DNA of 55,935 nt from Pseudomonas sp. TH10 (GTDB lineage Bacteria; Pseudomonadota; Gammaproteobacteria; Pseudomonadales; Pseudomonadaceae): the NCBI RefSeq assembly GCF_016651255.1, contig NZ_JAEKEG010000175.1:1-55935 (forward strand). The letters run 5' to 3'. The notes beneath the pieces are model-generated. The model did not search any database, had not been told where the DNA came from, and saw nothing but the letters and a program-made list of their open reading frames with translations. Below, piece after piece: positions 36,622 through 47,221 of the stretch. Within the stretch, counting starts at the first letter, position 1; every line of letters starts with the position of its first letter. A program made the translations under genes and the position numbers.

Positions 36622-36840
36622 TTACGTGATCGGCCGGGCGCCCGCTTGCAGTTGCGCCTCGACGCCGGCGCAGCGTGGGCACAGGCAGGTGGCGTTGCGC
36701 AGTTCGGCGGGCAAGGCTTCAAGCACTGCCGGGTCGATGCTGACGCCGTAGCACCAGCAGGCCCGAGCGGCGGTGAGCGGGTCGGCCAGGGTGCAGTCGT
36801 TGGGCGCACCGCAGGCCGGGCAGGTATCTGGTTTATTCAT
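36622..36840 (-). CDS. cysteine-rich CWC-family small protein
   Basis: This is a 72-residue protein with eight Cys: MNKPDTCPACGAPNDC, then ACWCYGV and ATCLCPRCAG. The CPxCG, CWC and CxCPxC pattern is the CWC family (PF14375), a presumed zinc-binding small protein of unknown role. Its start overlaps the stop of the upstream GGDEF gene by 8 bases, so it is probably translationally coupled. It ends 31 bases before rsuA, so the three may form an operon. Confidence 0.8.
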   Translation of the reverse strand: MNKPDTCPACGAPNDCTLADPLTAARACWCYGVSIDPAVLEALPAELRNATCLCPRCAGVEAQLQAGARPIT

Positions 36841-38332
36841 GAACGGTGTGTGGACTGCTTGAGTGGGACAGCATGCAGGTGCGGTTGCGGCCGGTTTGCT
36901 TGGCCCGATACATCGCATGATCCGCCCGGGACAGCAATGTGTGCAAGGTGTCGTCAGGTTGCAGGGTGGTAAGGCCGATGCTCACGGTCAGCTTCAGCGA
37001 ATGACCGTTATAGGCATAGTCCTGCTGCTCGACGTGCCGGCGGATTTTCTCGGCGATCATCTGGCCAGTCTCGCCATCGGTGTCTTTGAGCAACACAATG
37101 AACTCTTCGCCGCCCCAGCGGCAGACGATGTCGGAATGGCGCAGGCAGCTTTCCAGGTCCCGGGCAAAGCCGATCAGCACCTGGTCGCCGGCGAGGTGGC
37201 CATAGGTGTCGTTCAATGCCTTGAAGTGGTCCAGGTCGAGCAGTAACGCGGTCAGGGGTTTCGGCTCGCGCTGCGCTTCATGCATGGCTTGCGCGGCCAG
37301 CAGATCGAAGCCGCGGCGGTTGGGCAGGTCGGTCAGGCTGTCGAGGGTGGCCTGGGCGTGGATGCGGCTCTGGTAGCGCTTGATCACACGGTTCAGCAGG
37401 GCCAGCACGATGAGGGTGACGAGCAGGCAGATCAGCAAATTGAGGTACAGCGAATGGCGAATTTCGCTCAGTGCGCCGTCTTCGCGCTTGTCGACGAACA
37501 GGTACCAGTTGAGCTCCGGAATAAACCGCACGTTGAGGAAATGGCCCTCGCCCTGGACCGAGTACTCGTAGCTGCCGCTGTTGGGTTTGGGCAGTTGGCT
37601 GACGAGACTCTTCATGCTGTCGAGTTCGCTCAGGGTCTGCCCAATGTGCGCGCCTTGGGGCCCGCCTTCTGCGCCGGTCAGCACCAGGCGGCCAAAGGTG
37701 TCGACGAAGTACACGCTGCGTTGATAGCGCTGCTGGTAGCGGTCGATCAGCTTGATCACCGCATCGACGGTCAGGCCGACGCCTGCCGCGCCGATGAACC
37801 GGTTGTTGTAGTCATAGACCTTGTAGTTGATGAAGAAGGTCAGATTGTCCTTGTTGGCCAGGTCCGGATCGACGTTGATCTCGTAGGGCTCGGCCATGTC
37901 GCGCACGCGAAAGTACCAGGCATCGCGGGGCTCGGTGACCTTGATCTGCTTGAGCACGCCCTTGGCATGGTAGTAGGTGAGGCTGGCGTTGGAGACGAAA
38001 AACGCGGTGTAGGCACCGTAGTGCGTCATCACTTCATTGAGGTAGCGGGTCATCTGCTCGGGGTTCTGCTCGCCGTCCACCACCCAGTCTCGCATGAAGG
38101 TGTCGCGGGACATCATCGAGGAAATCAGGATCGGCCGGACCAGGTCTTTCTGGATTTCCGAATAGACGGTGTCCGATGTCAGCGGCAGCTCGGTGTTGAC
38201 GATGCTGTCGCGGATCGACGCGCGCGAGGCGTAATAGCTGAGCAAGGACGTGGCCAGGAAGCCGGCGCCGAGCAAGGCGATCAGGGTGAGCACCAATGAA
38301 CGTTGCGAATACAGCGGCGAGCGAAGCGGCAT
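36833..38332 (-). CDS. membrane diguanylate cyclase with periplasmic dCache-type sensor
   Basis: The product has about 499 residues from ATG 38332 (MPLRSPLYSQRSLVLTLIAL); a start 10 codons upstream is also open. TM1 lies at about 13-34. A periplasmic Cache sensor spans about 45-290 (AWYFRVRDMAEPYEINVDPD, VYDYNNRFIGAAGVGLTVDA). TM2 is LYLNLLICLLVTLIVLALLN. The GGDEF domain has DSLTDLPNRRGFDLLAAQ and the active motif RWGGEEFIVLL, with an I-site-like region upstream (RDLESCLRHSDIVCRWGGEE). It makes cyclic di-GMP in response to a periplasmic ligand. Confidence 0.88.
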   Translation of the reverse strand: MPLRSPLYSQRSLVLTLIALLGAGFLATSLLSYYASRASIRDSIVNTELPLTSDTVYSEIQKDLVRPILISSMMSRDTFMRDWVVDGEQNPEQMTRYLNEVMTHYGAYTAFFVSNASLTYYHAKGVLKQIKVTEPRDAWYFRVRDMAEPYEINVDPDLANKDNLTFFINYKVYDYNNRFIGAAGVGLTVDAVIKLIDRYQQRYQRSVYFVDTFGRLVLTGAEGGPQGAHIGQTLSELDSMKSLVSQLPKPNSGSYEYSVQGEGHFLNVRFIPELNWYLFVDKREDGALSEIRHSLYLNLLICLLVTLIVLALLNRVIKRYQSRIHAQATLDSLTDLPNRRGFDLLAAQAMHEAQREPKPLTALLLDLDHFKALNDTYGHLAGDQVLIGFARDLESCLRHSDIVCRWGGEEFIVLLKDTDGETGQMIAEKIRRHVEQQDYAYNGHSLKLTVSIGLTTLQPDDTLHTLLSRADHAMYRAKQTGRNRTCMLSHSSSPHTVHE

Positions 38333-38448
38333 GACAATTCCGTTGGCAATGATCCGGTGCAAAACATTCTAAAGGCACTGCGGGGAAATAACTGTGGGAT
38401 TTGCAGGGTGAATTGGTAAGGATCAGGACGGGTGGTGGCAGGGAGGCT

Positions 38449-38497
38449 GTCATCGCGGGCAAGCCTTGCTCCTGCAAGAGCGGGCTTGCTCGCGAAG
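38449..38497. repeat. short REP doublet downstream of atzF
   Basis: GTCATCGCGGGCAAGCCTTG CTCCTGCA is followed by AGAGCGGGCTTGCTCGCGAA. The two inverted REP units are nearly adjacent, with almost no spacer. Confidence 0.7.
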
Positions 38498-38504
38498 CGT
38501 GAGG

Positions 38505-40279
38505 TCACTGCCGATCGGTCAGATACGCACGCCATCCGCCAAAATGGCTGATGTCGACTGCGCCTTCCAGGCCATAATTTTCACAGATAAATCCGCTCTC
38601 CCAACGGCCATCTGCCAACTGCACTTTACCCAGGCCCAAAGGGGCCGGGATGCCGGTGAGGAACGAGCCCAGTTCGCTGCTCGGCAACTCCCAGACCTCC
38701 ACTGCGATGGCCGCGCCGCCGTCCTTGACCCGCACCATGCCCGGGCGAAACGGTGGGCCACCGGCCAATGCGTACAGGCGATAGTCCGCTGAACTGAAAG
38801 TGGTCTCGACCAGCGTCGCTCCCCGGCGCTTGAGCTGCCAGTTGAGCGCCAGCCCGTCCAGGTGGGCACCGCACACCACCAGCCTGGCGCGATCATTGCG
38901 GGCGACCGGGGCGGGCGTGGAGGCCTCGTCGGAATGCTGGAAACCCTCGGCCACGCTCAGCAGGTATTGATCGGTGAACGCCCGGCCAAACAGCGTCACG
39001 CCCCAGGGCAGGCCATTGCCCATGAAGGCGCTGGGCACGGCCACGGCGGCGTAGTCGAGCAGGTTCATGAAGTTGGTGTAGTACCCCAGCTCCGAATTGC
39101 GCTGTACCGGTTCGGCATGCAGTTCGGCCAACGTCACAGGTCGGCCGATGGTCGGGGTAAGAACGCAGTCGAGGTTTTCCAGCGCCTTGTCGCAAAGTGC
39201 TTTCAAGGCTTGCAGGCGGTACTGCGCGCGGAAGGTTTGCACGCCATCTACCGCAGGCGCCTTGGCCAACACCGCGCGGATGACCGGCAGCACCGCCTCT
39301 GGATTGCGCTCCATCAATTCCCCGGCCACGCTGTAGCGCTCGGCGACCCAGGGGCCTTCATAGAGCCAGGCGCGCCGCTTCGAGAAAGGGCGACAGATCC
39401 AGCTCGACCGCCTCGCCACCCAGCGCCTTGAGGCGGTCGATGGCATCACCGAACAGCAGCGGCCCTTCAGGACAACCGAAGAACTGCAGATCCTGCGCTC
39501 GCGGCACGCCGAAGCGGAACGGGCCCGCAGTACCGAATGCCGAGCCGTCATTCCACAGCGGATTGCTGCGGCTGTACGCATCCCGTGGGTCCAGCTGCGC
39601 GGTCAGCGCCAAAAAGCTGGCTGGCTTCCCGGGCGGTAGCAGTGAAAGTGGTGACGCAATCGAGGGTGCGACAGGCCGGGACTACGCCTGCGGTGGAGAT
39701 CAAGCCTTTGGTGGCTTTCATCCCCACCAGATTGTTCAGTGCGGCCGGCACGCGTCCGGAGCCCGCCGTGTCGGTACCCAACGCGAAACTCGCCACACCC
39801 AGGGCGACCGCCAGCGAAGACCCGGCACTGGAACCGCCCGATGGATACTCCGACAATACGCTGTTGGGGCATGCTCCATAAGGCGAGCGACTACCATTGA
39901 GGCCGGTGGCGAACTGATCGAGATTGGTCTTGCCCAGGGGAATCGCGCCCAGCGCCAGCAACTGCTCGACGATGGTCGCCGAGCGCTCCGGCACATAGGC
40001 AAACGCCGGGCACGCAGCGGTGGTCGGGATGCCTGCCAGGTCGATGTTGTCTTTGATCGCGAACGGCACGCCGTACAGCGGCAGGCTCTCGATGTCGCGA
40101 CCGTCGAGTGCGGCAAGGTAAGGTTCGAGCTCGTCGGCGCTGAGCAAATGGATGAACAGGTGATAATCCGGGTTCAGCGCTGCGGCCTTGTCGCGCAGAC
40201 CCGCAAGCAGTTGACGAGGGGTGAGGCTGCCGTCGCGGTAGGCCGTGCGCAGGGCGTCGAGTTGCAGGTTGATGTTCAT
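38505..40279 (-). CDS. atzF: allophanate hydrolase, two frameshifts
   Basis: This amidase-signature enzyme hydrolyses allophanate to two ammonia and two CO2. It has 590 residues after correction. The N-terminal amidase domain shows the Lys of PFAIKDNIDLAGIPTT and the Ser-rich YPSGGSSAGSSLAVALGVAS with the catalytic Ser-cis-Ser. The C-terminal AtzF domain contains LVVCGAHLDGLALNWQLKRR and ends near GGWRAYLTDRQ. One extra base lies in the A run at 39611-39615 (REASQL then LALTAQLDPRDAY) and one in the CC at 39366-39367 (FLEAAR then LLYEGPWVAE). It is last in the guanidine operon, 26 bases after the carboxylase. Confidence 0.85.
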
Positions 40280-40305
40280 GCTGTCAGTCCTTTTGCAAAA
40301 TGGAT

Positions 40306-43300
40306 TCAGTCGAGTTCCAGTACCACCACGCGTTGTCCGGCGCGCACCGGCGAACCCGGTTGCACGCGGACCTCGCGGACGATGCCGGCCATCGGCGCGA
40401 GCAGCGGGATTTCCATCTTCATCGACTCCAGGATCACCAGCACATCACCGGCCTGAACCCGGCTGCCGGCCTCGACCTGAACCTGCCAGAGGTTGCCGGC
40501 GATATGGCTGTCGACGCTCATTTCGCCGCTGGCCAGCGCCGCGTCCTCGGTCACTGGCGGGGCCGGCTCGTCGCTGTCGAAATGCGCCTGGCCGCTGGCT
40601 ATCCAGCGTTCGCGCTCGGCGCTGAATGCGCCTTGCTGCTGAGCGCGAAACGCCGCGATGGTCTGTGCTTCCTTCGCGAGGAAATCCTGATAATCAGCAA
40701 GGTTCAACTGGCTGTGCTCGATGGTCAGCTCGAAGCGACCCAAGGGAAAATCCCGCCGGATGCCCAGCAGTTCTTCGGCGCTGACCGGGTAGAAGCGGAT
40801 CTGGTCGAAGAAGCGCAGCAACCAGGGTTTGCCATCGAATGCGGCGACTTCGCGATAGCGGTTCCACATCTGCAACGTGCGGCCGACGAACTGGTAGCCG
40901 CCAGGGCCCTCCATGCCGTAGACACACATGTAGGCGCCGCCGATACCGACGGAATTTTCCGCGGTCCAGGTGCGCGCAGGGTTGTACTTGGTGGTCACCA
41001 GGCGATGGCGGGGTCCAGCGGGGTGGCCACGGGAGCGCCCAGGTACACGTCGCCCAGGCCCATAACCAGGTAGCTGGCGTCGAACACCGTACGCTGCACT
41101 TCGTCGAGGTTTGGCAGGTCGTTGATGCGGCGGATGAACTCCAGGTTGCTCGGGCACCATGGGGGCATCCTTGCGCACGGTGGTCATGTATTTCTCGATC
41201 GCCAACTGGCACGCTGGATCGTCCCAGGACAAGGGCAGGTGGACAATGCGCGAGGGCACTTGCAAGTCCTTGGCGGCGCACACGGCGTCCCACTCGCCGG
41301 CAACGATGCCCAGCAGATCGGCGAGGGGCAATTGCTCGGGTTGGTAGTGCACTTGCAGCGAGCGGATGCCGGGCGTCAGGTCGATCACGCCATGCAGGTG
41401 TTTGCTTTCCAGGGCTTGCATGAGGGCGTGGCCGCGGAAGCGCAGCACCAGGTCGAGCTCGGGCGCGCCGATTTCCAGTAGCAGATGCGTATCCCCCGAC
41501 AACCTTGCAACCAACCGCGTATCCCCCTCACCCAACTCCAGCACCACAGGCGACATAAGGCCCTGTGGGAGCTGGCTTGCCAGCGATGAAGTTGATGCGG
41601 TGTCTGGTCGGGCCCCATCGCGGGCGAGCCAGCTCCCACAGGTATCCCATTTGCAGGCGAGATAGCGGGCGGTCTGGACATCGACGGGGTGGAACTGCAC
41701 TTTGTCTCCGGCCTTGAGCTGCCCAAGCTGCCACAGGTCCGCCTCGATCACGGTCACCGGGCAAACGAAGCCGCCCAGACTCGGCCCGTCCGGCCCGAGG
41801 ATGACCGGCATGTCGCCGGTGAAATCCACCGCGCCAATGGCGTACGGATTGTCATGGATGTTCGAGGGGTGCAGGCCCGCCTCGCCACCGTCGGCACGTA
41901 CCCATTCAGGCTTGGGCCCGATCAGGCGCACACCGGTGCGGCTGGAGTTGAAGTGCACTTCCCACTGAGTCGCGAAGAACGTGCCGATGTATTGCTCGGT
42001 GAAATATTCCGGGGCGCCATGGGGCCCGTAGATCACCCGAATCTGCCGGACGGCGGGCAACTCGCCGAGCTGTGCTTCGGGCAGGGTAATGCCAGTGCTG
42101 CGCTCCTGCAGCGTCGGCACGTGCAGCACATCGCCTGCGCGTAATGCCCGACCGCCGTGGCCGCCAAACTGGCCGAGGGTGAAGGTGCTTTTGCTGCCCA
42201 GGTAGTCCGGAACCTGCAGCCCGCCCCGCAGGCACAGATAGCTGCGAGCACCTGCGCCGGCTATTGTGCCGAGGCTCAGGGTGGATCCGGCCGGGATCAG
42301 CAGCGTGGTGTTCATCGCCACCGCTTCTGCGTTCAAGGTCATTGGAATTGCCGCCCCGGTGACCGCCACCACGGCATCGCAATTAAAGCGCAGCAGCGGC
42401 CCGCTCATGGTGATTTCCAGGGCCGCGGCACCTTCGTCGTTACCCAGCAAGCGGTTGCCCAGGCGCAGTGCGCGACTGTCCATCGGCCCTGAAGGCGGCA
42501 CGCCCACCGCCCAGTAGCCAAGACGTCCGGGATAGTCCTGCACGCTGGTTTGGGTACCGGCGTTAAGCACCTCAAAGGTGTTGGCCTGATACACCAGGTT
42601 TTCAAGGCAACGGGTCCACGGCTGACCGCTGGCGAACGGCGCGTCGAGCAGGATCTGGCGCAGGTAATCGCGGTTGGTTTCCACGCCGTAGAGCTGGCTG
42701 TCGCCCAGGACTCGATGCAGATCGCCGGCCGCTTCTTCGCGGCTCGGCGCCCAGCAGATGACCTTGGCGATCATCGGGTCGAAGTAGGGTGGAATCTCGC
42801 AACCGGCTTCGACCCAGGTGTCGATACGCAGGTGTTTGCCGTCGGCGACCGGGAAGTTCACGGTGGTGAGCAAGCCAGGGCTCGGTTGAAAGTCCCGGCC
42901 GGGATCTTCGGCATACAGCCGCGCCTGAATCGCGTGACCCTGAGGCTGCAAGCTGCGGCTCAACTCGCTCAGCGGCGGCAGATCACCGGCCGCCAGTTCG
43001 ATCATCCAGCGCACCAGATCGACGCCCCACACCTGTTCGGTGACGCCATGTTCCACCTGGAGAGCGGGTGTTCACTTCGAGAAAATAGAAGCGCTGGTCT
43101 GCGCTATCGAAGACGAACTCCACAGTGCCGGCACTGCGATAGTTGACCGCCTTCGCCAGCTTGATAGCCGCTGCGCAGAGCTCGTCAGCCATGCCTTCAG
43201 GCAGGTTGGGTGCAGGGGTTTCTTCGAGGACTTTCTGGTTGCGGCGCTGCACCGAGCAGTCGCGTACACCCAGTGCCAGCACTTCACCGCGACCATCGCC

Positions 43301-43939
43301 AAACACCTGGACTTCGAGATGTCGGGCGCGCTGGATGTACTTCTCGATGAAGACCCCGGCGTCGCTGAAGTTGTTCTGGCCCAGGCGTTTGACCGCTTCA
43401 AAGGATTCGCTCAACTCGGCGGCGCTGCGGCAGACACGCATGCCGATGCCACCGCCACCGGCCGTGCTTTTGAGCATTACCGGGTAGCCCACCTGTTCGC
43501 CGGCAAGCAGGGCATCGTCGAGGCTGTCGAGCAACTCGGTACCTTCGAGCATCGGCACACCTTGCTTGCGGGCCAGTGCCCGCGCCGTGTGCTTGAGGCC
43601 GAACACCCGCAGTTGCTCGGGCGTGGGGCCGATGAATGCGATGTGCGCGGCTTCACAGGCCTCGGCGAATGCGGCGTTTTCCGAAAGGAAGCCGTAGCCG
43701 GGATGGATTGCCGTGGCGCCGCTGGCCTTGGCGATGGCGAGGATTTTCTCGACGACGAGGTAGGTGCCGGCGGCAGCGCCTTCACCCAGGCTGTGCGCTT
43801 CGTCGGCCTGCAGGATGTGCAGGCTGGCGGCATCGGCTTCGGAGTAAACGGCCGCGCCCTTGACCTTCAGCTCGCGCAGGGTGCGCAGGATTCGGCAGGC
43901 AATGGCGCCACGGTTGGCAATCAGGACTTTTTCGAACAT
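40306..43939 (-). CDS. biotin-dependent guanidine/urea carboxylase, three frameshifts and an in-frame REPIN
   Basis: The protein has 1210 residues after correction. The N-terminal biotin carboxylase ([43 protein letters not shown]) is followed by AHS2-type ([20 protein letters not shown]) and AHS1-type domains. A biotinyl domain ends the protein, with the biotin Lys in [17 protein letters not shown]. Such genes are annotated urea carboxylase; with a guanidine riboswitch and DUF1989 partners it is more likely guanidine carboxylase. Shifts: +1 near 43063 (FLEVNTR then LQVEHGVTE), +1 in G5 at 41161-41165, -1 in G4 at 41010-41013. The last two enclose about 150 out-of-frame bases. An 81-base REPIN (41562-41642) adds 27 codons. 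Confidence 0.85.
41562..41642. repeat. REPIN inserted in frame within the carboxylase coding sequence
   Basis: Perfect 16-base ends CCTGTGGGAGCTGGCT (41562-41577) and AGCCAGCTCCCACAGG (41627-41642) enclose CAGCGATG and CATCGCGG. That is the same layout as the intergenic REPINs. It is 81 bases long, so it adds 27 codons without a stop. The translated insert reads [12 protein letters not shown], then [13 protein letters not shown], between ACKWDT and [14 protein letters not shown]. Confidence 0.88.
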
Positions 43940-44042
43940 GGCAAACCCCTGGAGGGGATGCGGGCCGTCCCGCAGTTTTTCGACAGGCGCCGGGGTCGTC
44001 CCCGACTGCAGATTCAATTTTCTTCAGAACACCATCGTTCAC

Positions 44043-44136
44043 TGTGGGAACGGGCTTGCCCGCGATGAGGCCGGCACTCCAACATCGATGCCGACTGACC
44101 CACCGCTATCGCGGGCAAGCCCGCTCCCTCAGGGGC
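44043..44136. repeat. REPIN between the DUF1989 gene and the carboxylase gene
   Basis: TGTGGGAACGGGCTTGCCCG CGATGAGG is inverted against CGCTATCGCGGGCAAGCCCG CTCC. The loop has CAACATCGATGCCGACTGAC. It occupies most of the 278-base gap within the guanidine operon. It may stabilise or separate the upstream transporter mRNA from the enzyme mRNA. Confidence 0.85.
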
Positions 44137-44217
44137 TATGGCGTTCTCACTTTTTCAGGCACTGGCCTGAACGGGCCTGGCACAGGGCGAACAGCCATTT
44201 GCGCAACTGCTTCATTT

Positions 44218-44860
44218 TCAGTTCCATACCAGCACCTGCGCCGCAGTCGGGTTGTAGGCATTGCACGGGTTGTTCAGTTGCGGGCAGTTGGAGATCAGCA
44301 TGATCACGTCCATCTCTGCGCGCAGTTCAACGTACTTGCCCGGCGCTGAAATGCCGTCCTCAAACGTCAAGCCGCCGTCCGCCGTCACCGGCACATTCAT
44401 GAAAAAATTGATGTTTGGCCCGATATCACCCTTGCTCAAGCGGCCGTCGTGAGCGCAGGCCCGCAGGTAGTTATCGCGGCAGCTGTGCATGTAGCGTTTC
44501 TCCAGGGCGTAGCGCACGGTGTTGCTCTCTTGCGCGCAGGCGCCGCCGAGGGTGTCGTGACGGCCGCAGGTGTCGGCGACTATGGTCAGCATCGGCCTGC
44601 CGAGGTTGGAATACAGCACGCTCCCGGTCCCCAGGTAGACGCTGTTCTGCCGGCGCAGAGTGCGCTGTACGTCGTATCGCTCCCTGGGGTTGGCGAGGCT
44701 GTAGAACAAGGGTGTCGACCGCCTGGTTACCCTCAAGGTCAAGGATGCGCAGGGTCTGGCCGGCCTTGACCTCCAGCAGGAAAGGTTCGCCTGCCGGGAT
44801 GGTGGCGCGGTAGACCGCCGTTTCAGGGAGCTGTTGCGGGGTGGCGATAGCGAGTGACAT
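44218..44860 (-). CDS. DUF1989 protein, urea-carboxylase-associated protein 2 (carboxyguanidine deiminase subunit), frameshifted
   Basis: This is a 213-residue DUF1989 (UAAP2-type) protein. Family features are [40 protein letters not shown] and the C-terminal [18 protein letters not shown], with Cys/His residues that suggest a metal site. One extra base at 44708-44709 breaks the frame after NQAVDTL; removing it joins [20 protein letters not shown]. In P. syringae the DUF1989 pair of such operons is reported to deiminate carboxyguanidine to allophanate and ammonia. The present pair probably does the same. It is 11 bases after the UAAP1 gene. Confidence 0.8.
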
Positions 44861-44871
44861 GGCAGCGATCC

Positions 44872-45597
44872 TCAGGCGAACAGGCGGTCGGTGTTGATGA
44901 AGCCGCGCTCGTTTTCCGGGCGCGAAGTGCGGCAGTGTTCGGCGACGCTGGCGTCGGCGTTCATCCAGCTGAGCTTCAGGGGTTGGGGCGCATAATCGGG
45001 TGCCGGGTCCATCGGATGTTGCAGGGCGGTCAGCACCACCAGCGTGTCCATCGGCGCATACAGCTCGATGTAGTCCCCCGCTTTGGAGTTGCCGGCCACG
45101 AAGTGAAAAGCCCCGGCCTCGTCAACGTTCACCCGGCTGAACAGGTTGAGGGTCATCAGCAGGTCGGACAGGCCCAGCCCCCATTTGCCCAGCTCCACCA
45201 GCAGGTTGTCGGTGCCGTTGCGGAAGAAGCCATTGCGCAGTTCCTGGTAGCGGCCTGCACCGTATTTTTGCGCGACTTCTTCAGCGCACAGCACGCCGCC
45301 GAGGCTGTCGCTCCAGCCACAGGTGTCGGCCGTGATGGCCGCGAGTACGCGGCCCATGTCCGAGTACAGGCAATGGCCGTTGGTGAGCTTGGCGGTGTGC
45401 TGGCATTTGAGGCTGTCGGGCAGGCTCAGGCGTTCGCTTTTCTCGTTGGCGTTGAGCAGCGTCAGGCTGACGTTGGCGCCGCCGCGCAGGTCGGTCAGGC
45501 GCAGCAGTTGGCCGCGCTTGAGGATGAACGAACGGTGGCCGCCGCCTGGCAGGGTTTCTTCGGCGAATATGGGGAACAGTTGAGTCGAGTCAGTCAT
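44872..45597 (-). CDS. DUF1989 protein, urea-carboxylase-associated protein 1 (carboxyguanidine deiminase subunit)
   Basis: This is a 241-residue DUF1989 protein of the longer UAAP1 type. It shares the layout of its neighbour: [40 protein letters not shown] and [20 protein letters not shown]. The paired [12 protein letters not shown] and [12 protein letters not shown] segments of the two proteins align, indicating a heteromeric enzyme. The frame is intact. It lies between the ABC ATPase gene (12 bases upstream) and UAAP2. Carboxyguanidine deiminase is inferred from work on homologous operons. Confidence 0.85.
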   Translation of the reverse strand: MTDSTQLFPIFAEETLPGGGHRSFILKRGQLLRLTDLRGGANVSLTLLNANEKSERLSLPDSLKCQHTAKLTNGHCLYSDMGRVLAAITADTCGWSDSLGGVLCAEEVAQKYGAGRYQELRNGFFRNGTDNLLVELGKWGLGLSDLLMTLNLFSRVNVDEAGAFHFVAGNSKAGDYIELYAPMDTLVVLTALQHPMDPAPDYAPQPLKLSWMNADASVAEHCRTSRPENERGFINTDRLFA

Positions 45598-45609
45598 GTG
45601 CTAATTCCT

Positions 45610-46394
45610 CTAAGCGATTCCAAGCGTGCCTGCCAGCGATGCCGGCAAAGCGTCGACGGCGGCGCGATGGACGCGGCGGTCGCTGTTCAAAGGGATGTCG
45701 TAGGTAATGCGTGCGCCATAGGCGCCGGGGCGTGCGGGTCGACGCGAACCTTGTCGAATACCAGCAGGCGGGTGCCCAGGCTGAAACCTTCGGACAGGTC
45801 GTGGGTGACCATGAACACCGTCAGTTGCGTCTCGCGCCACAGTTCCAGCAGCAAGGCGTGCATGTCCTTGCGGATGCCCGGGTCGAGGGCGCCGAACGGT
45901 TCGTCGAGCAGCAACACGCGGGGTTTCATGATCAGCGCCTGGGCGATGGCCAGCCGTTGTTGCATGCCGCCGGACAGCTGCGCCGGGTACTTGTCCAGCG
46001 AATGCCCGAGGCCCACCTTGTGCAGGAGCACCGAGGCGTGTTCGCGGGCTTCTTTTTGCGCTGCCGAACAATCGCCCGAACAACGGCGAATGCGGCAGTT
46101 CAAGGCCGAGTGCGACGTTGTCCAGCACCGTCAGGTGGGGAATACCGAGTACCGCTGGAATACCACCCCACGACTCGAATCCGGTTCGCCGGCCAGGGCC
46201 TGGCCATCGAGCAGGATTTCGCCGCGACTGGCGCGTTCCTGGCCCAGCAGCAGGCGCAGGAAGGTCGACTTGCCGCAGCCTGAAGCGCCTACCAGGGTGC
46301 AGAATTCACCTTCGTTGACCCTGAGGTTCAGGCCTTCGAGCACCACCTGGTCGGCGTATTGCTGCCAGACGTTTTTTACGCTGATAAAGCTCAT
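45610..46394 (-). CDS. ABC transporter ATP-binding protein, guanidine uptake, three frameshifts
   Basis: This is a NitT/TauT-type importer ATPase of 261 residues after correction. Walker A is VGASGCGKSTFLRLLLG, the signature AQLSGGMQQRLAIAQAL, Walker B RVLLLDEPFGALDPG and the H loop VFMVTHDLSEG. Three single-base shifts occur: a G missing in 46137-46140 (SVFP then HLTVLDNV), a T extra in 46053-46057 (FGSA then KEAREHASV), and a C missing at 45725-45726 (HAP then GAYGARITYD). Three shifts in one gene fit sequencing error better than natural mutation. The start overlaps the permease stop (ATGA). Confidence 0.82.
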
Positions 46395-47206
46395 GCCCGT
46401 GCCCCTTCATACCAGGGGAATGCGCGCCGGGTCAGGTGCTTGAGACCCCAGTCCATCAACCAGGCGAGCAGGGTGATCCACACCACATACGGCAGGATCA
46501 CGTCCATCGCCAGGTAGCGGCGTACCAGGAAGATGCGGTAACCGAGGCCATCGGTCGAGGCGATGGCTTCGGCGGCGATCAGGAACAACCAGGCTGAGCC
46601 AAGCATCAGTCGCAAGGAAATCAGCAGGCGCGGCAGCAATTGCGGCAGCACCACCCGCAGCATCAGGGTCCAGGTTGAAGCGCCGAGAGTCTGGGCCTTG
46701 ATCAGCAGCTCCAGCGGAATTTCCCGGGCGCGCTGTTCCAGGTCACGGGCCAGGCAGGGGGTGATGCCGATGACGATCAGCATCACCTTGGACAGTTCTC
46801 CGAGCCCGAACACGATGAACAGAATGGGCAGTATCGCCAGCGGTGGCACCATCGACAGCACCGTCAGCAGTGGGGATAACGGCGCGCCGAACAGCGGCAG
46901 GGTCCCGGCTGCAATTCCCAGGCACAGGCCGGCCAGCGCGCTGATGCCAAGGCCGATGGCCAGGCGGCGCAGGCTCGATGCAGTGTCCTGCCACAGCAGG
47001 TAGTCCCCGGTGCGGGCGTCGGCGTTGAACGCCAGGCGTTTTACCGCGTCGGTCATCTGCACGGCGCTGGGCAGCAGCTTGTCGTTGGGGTTTTCCGCCA
47101 GTCGCTCGGCCGAGCCCATGAAGTAGGCAAACAGCACCAGGGCGAACGGCAGGATCACCAGCAAAAGGCGACTCGGGCGGTCCGGGTGACGATTGATCAG
47201 GCGCAT
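46391..47206 (-). CDS. ABC transporter permease, guanidine uptake
   Basis: This is a 271-residue inner-membrane permease of the BPD_transp_1 fold with six TM segments. The coupling (EAA-like) segment EIPLELLIKAQTLGASTWTL lies near 165. LLVILPFALVLFAYFMGSAE forms the first helix. It is intact and lies between the substrate-binding gene (15 bases upstream) and the ATPase gene (4-base overlap). Substrate specificity for guanidine is inferred from the riboswitch and the downstream enzymes. Confidence 0.88.
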   Translation of the reverse strand: MRLINRHPDRPSRLLLVILPFALVLFAYFMGSAERLAENPNDKLLPSAVQMTDAVKRLAFNADARTGDYLLWQDTASSLRRLAIGLGISALAGLCLGIAAGTLPLFGAPLSPLLTVLSMVPPLAILPILFIVFGLGELSKVMLIVIGITPCLARDLEQRAREIPLELLIKAQTLGASTWTLMLRVVLPQLLPRLLISLRLMLGSAWLFLIAAEAIASTDGLGYRIFLVRRYLAMDVILPYVVWITLLAWLMDWGLKHLTRRAFPWYEGARA

Positions 47207-47221
47207 GGCCAGTCCTCCTGG

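Noticed and set aside
40983..41165. Recombined or foreign segment inside the carboxylase
   Set aside because: The odd peptide ([15 protein letters not shown]) is explained by two compensating single-base shifts; the alternative frame gives normal carboxylase sequence ([20 protein letters not shown]).
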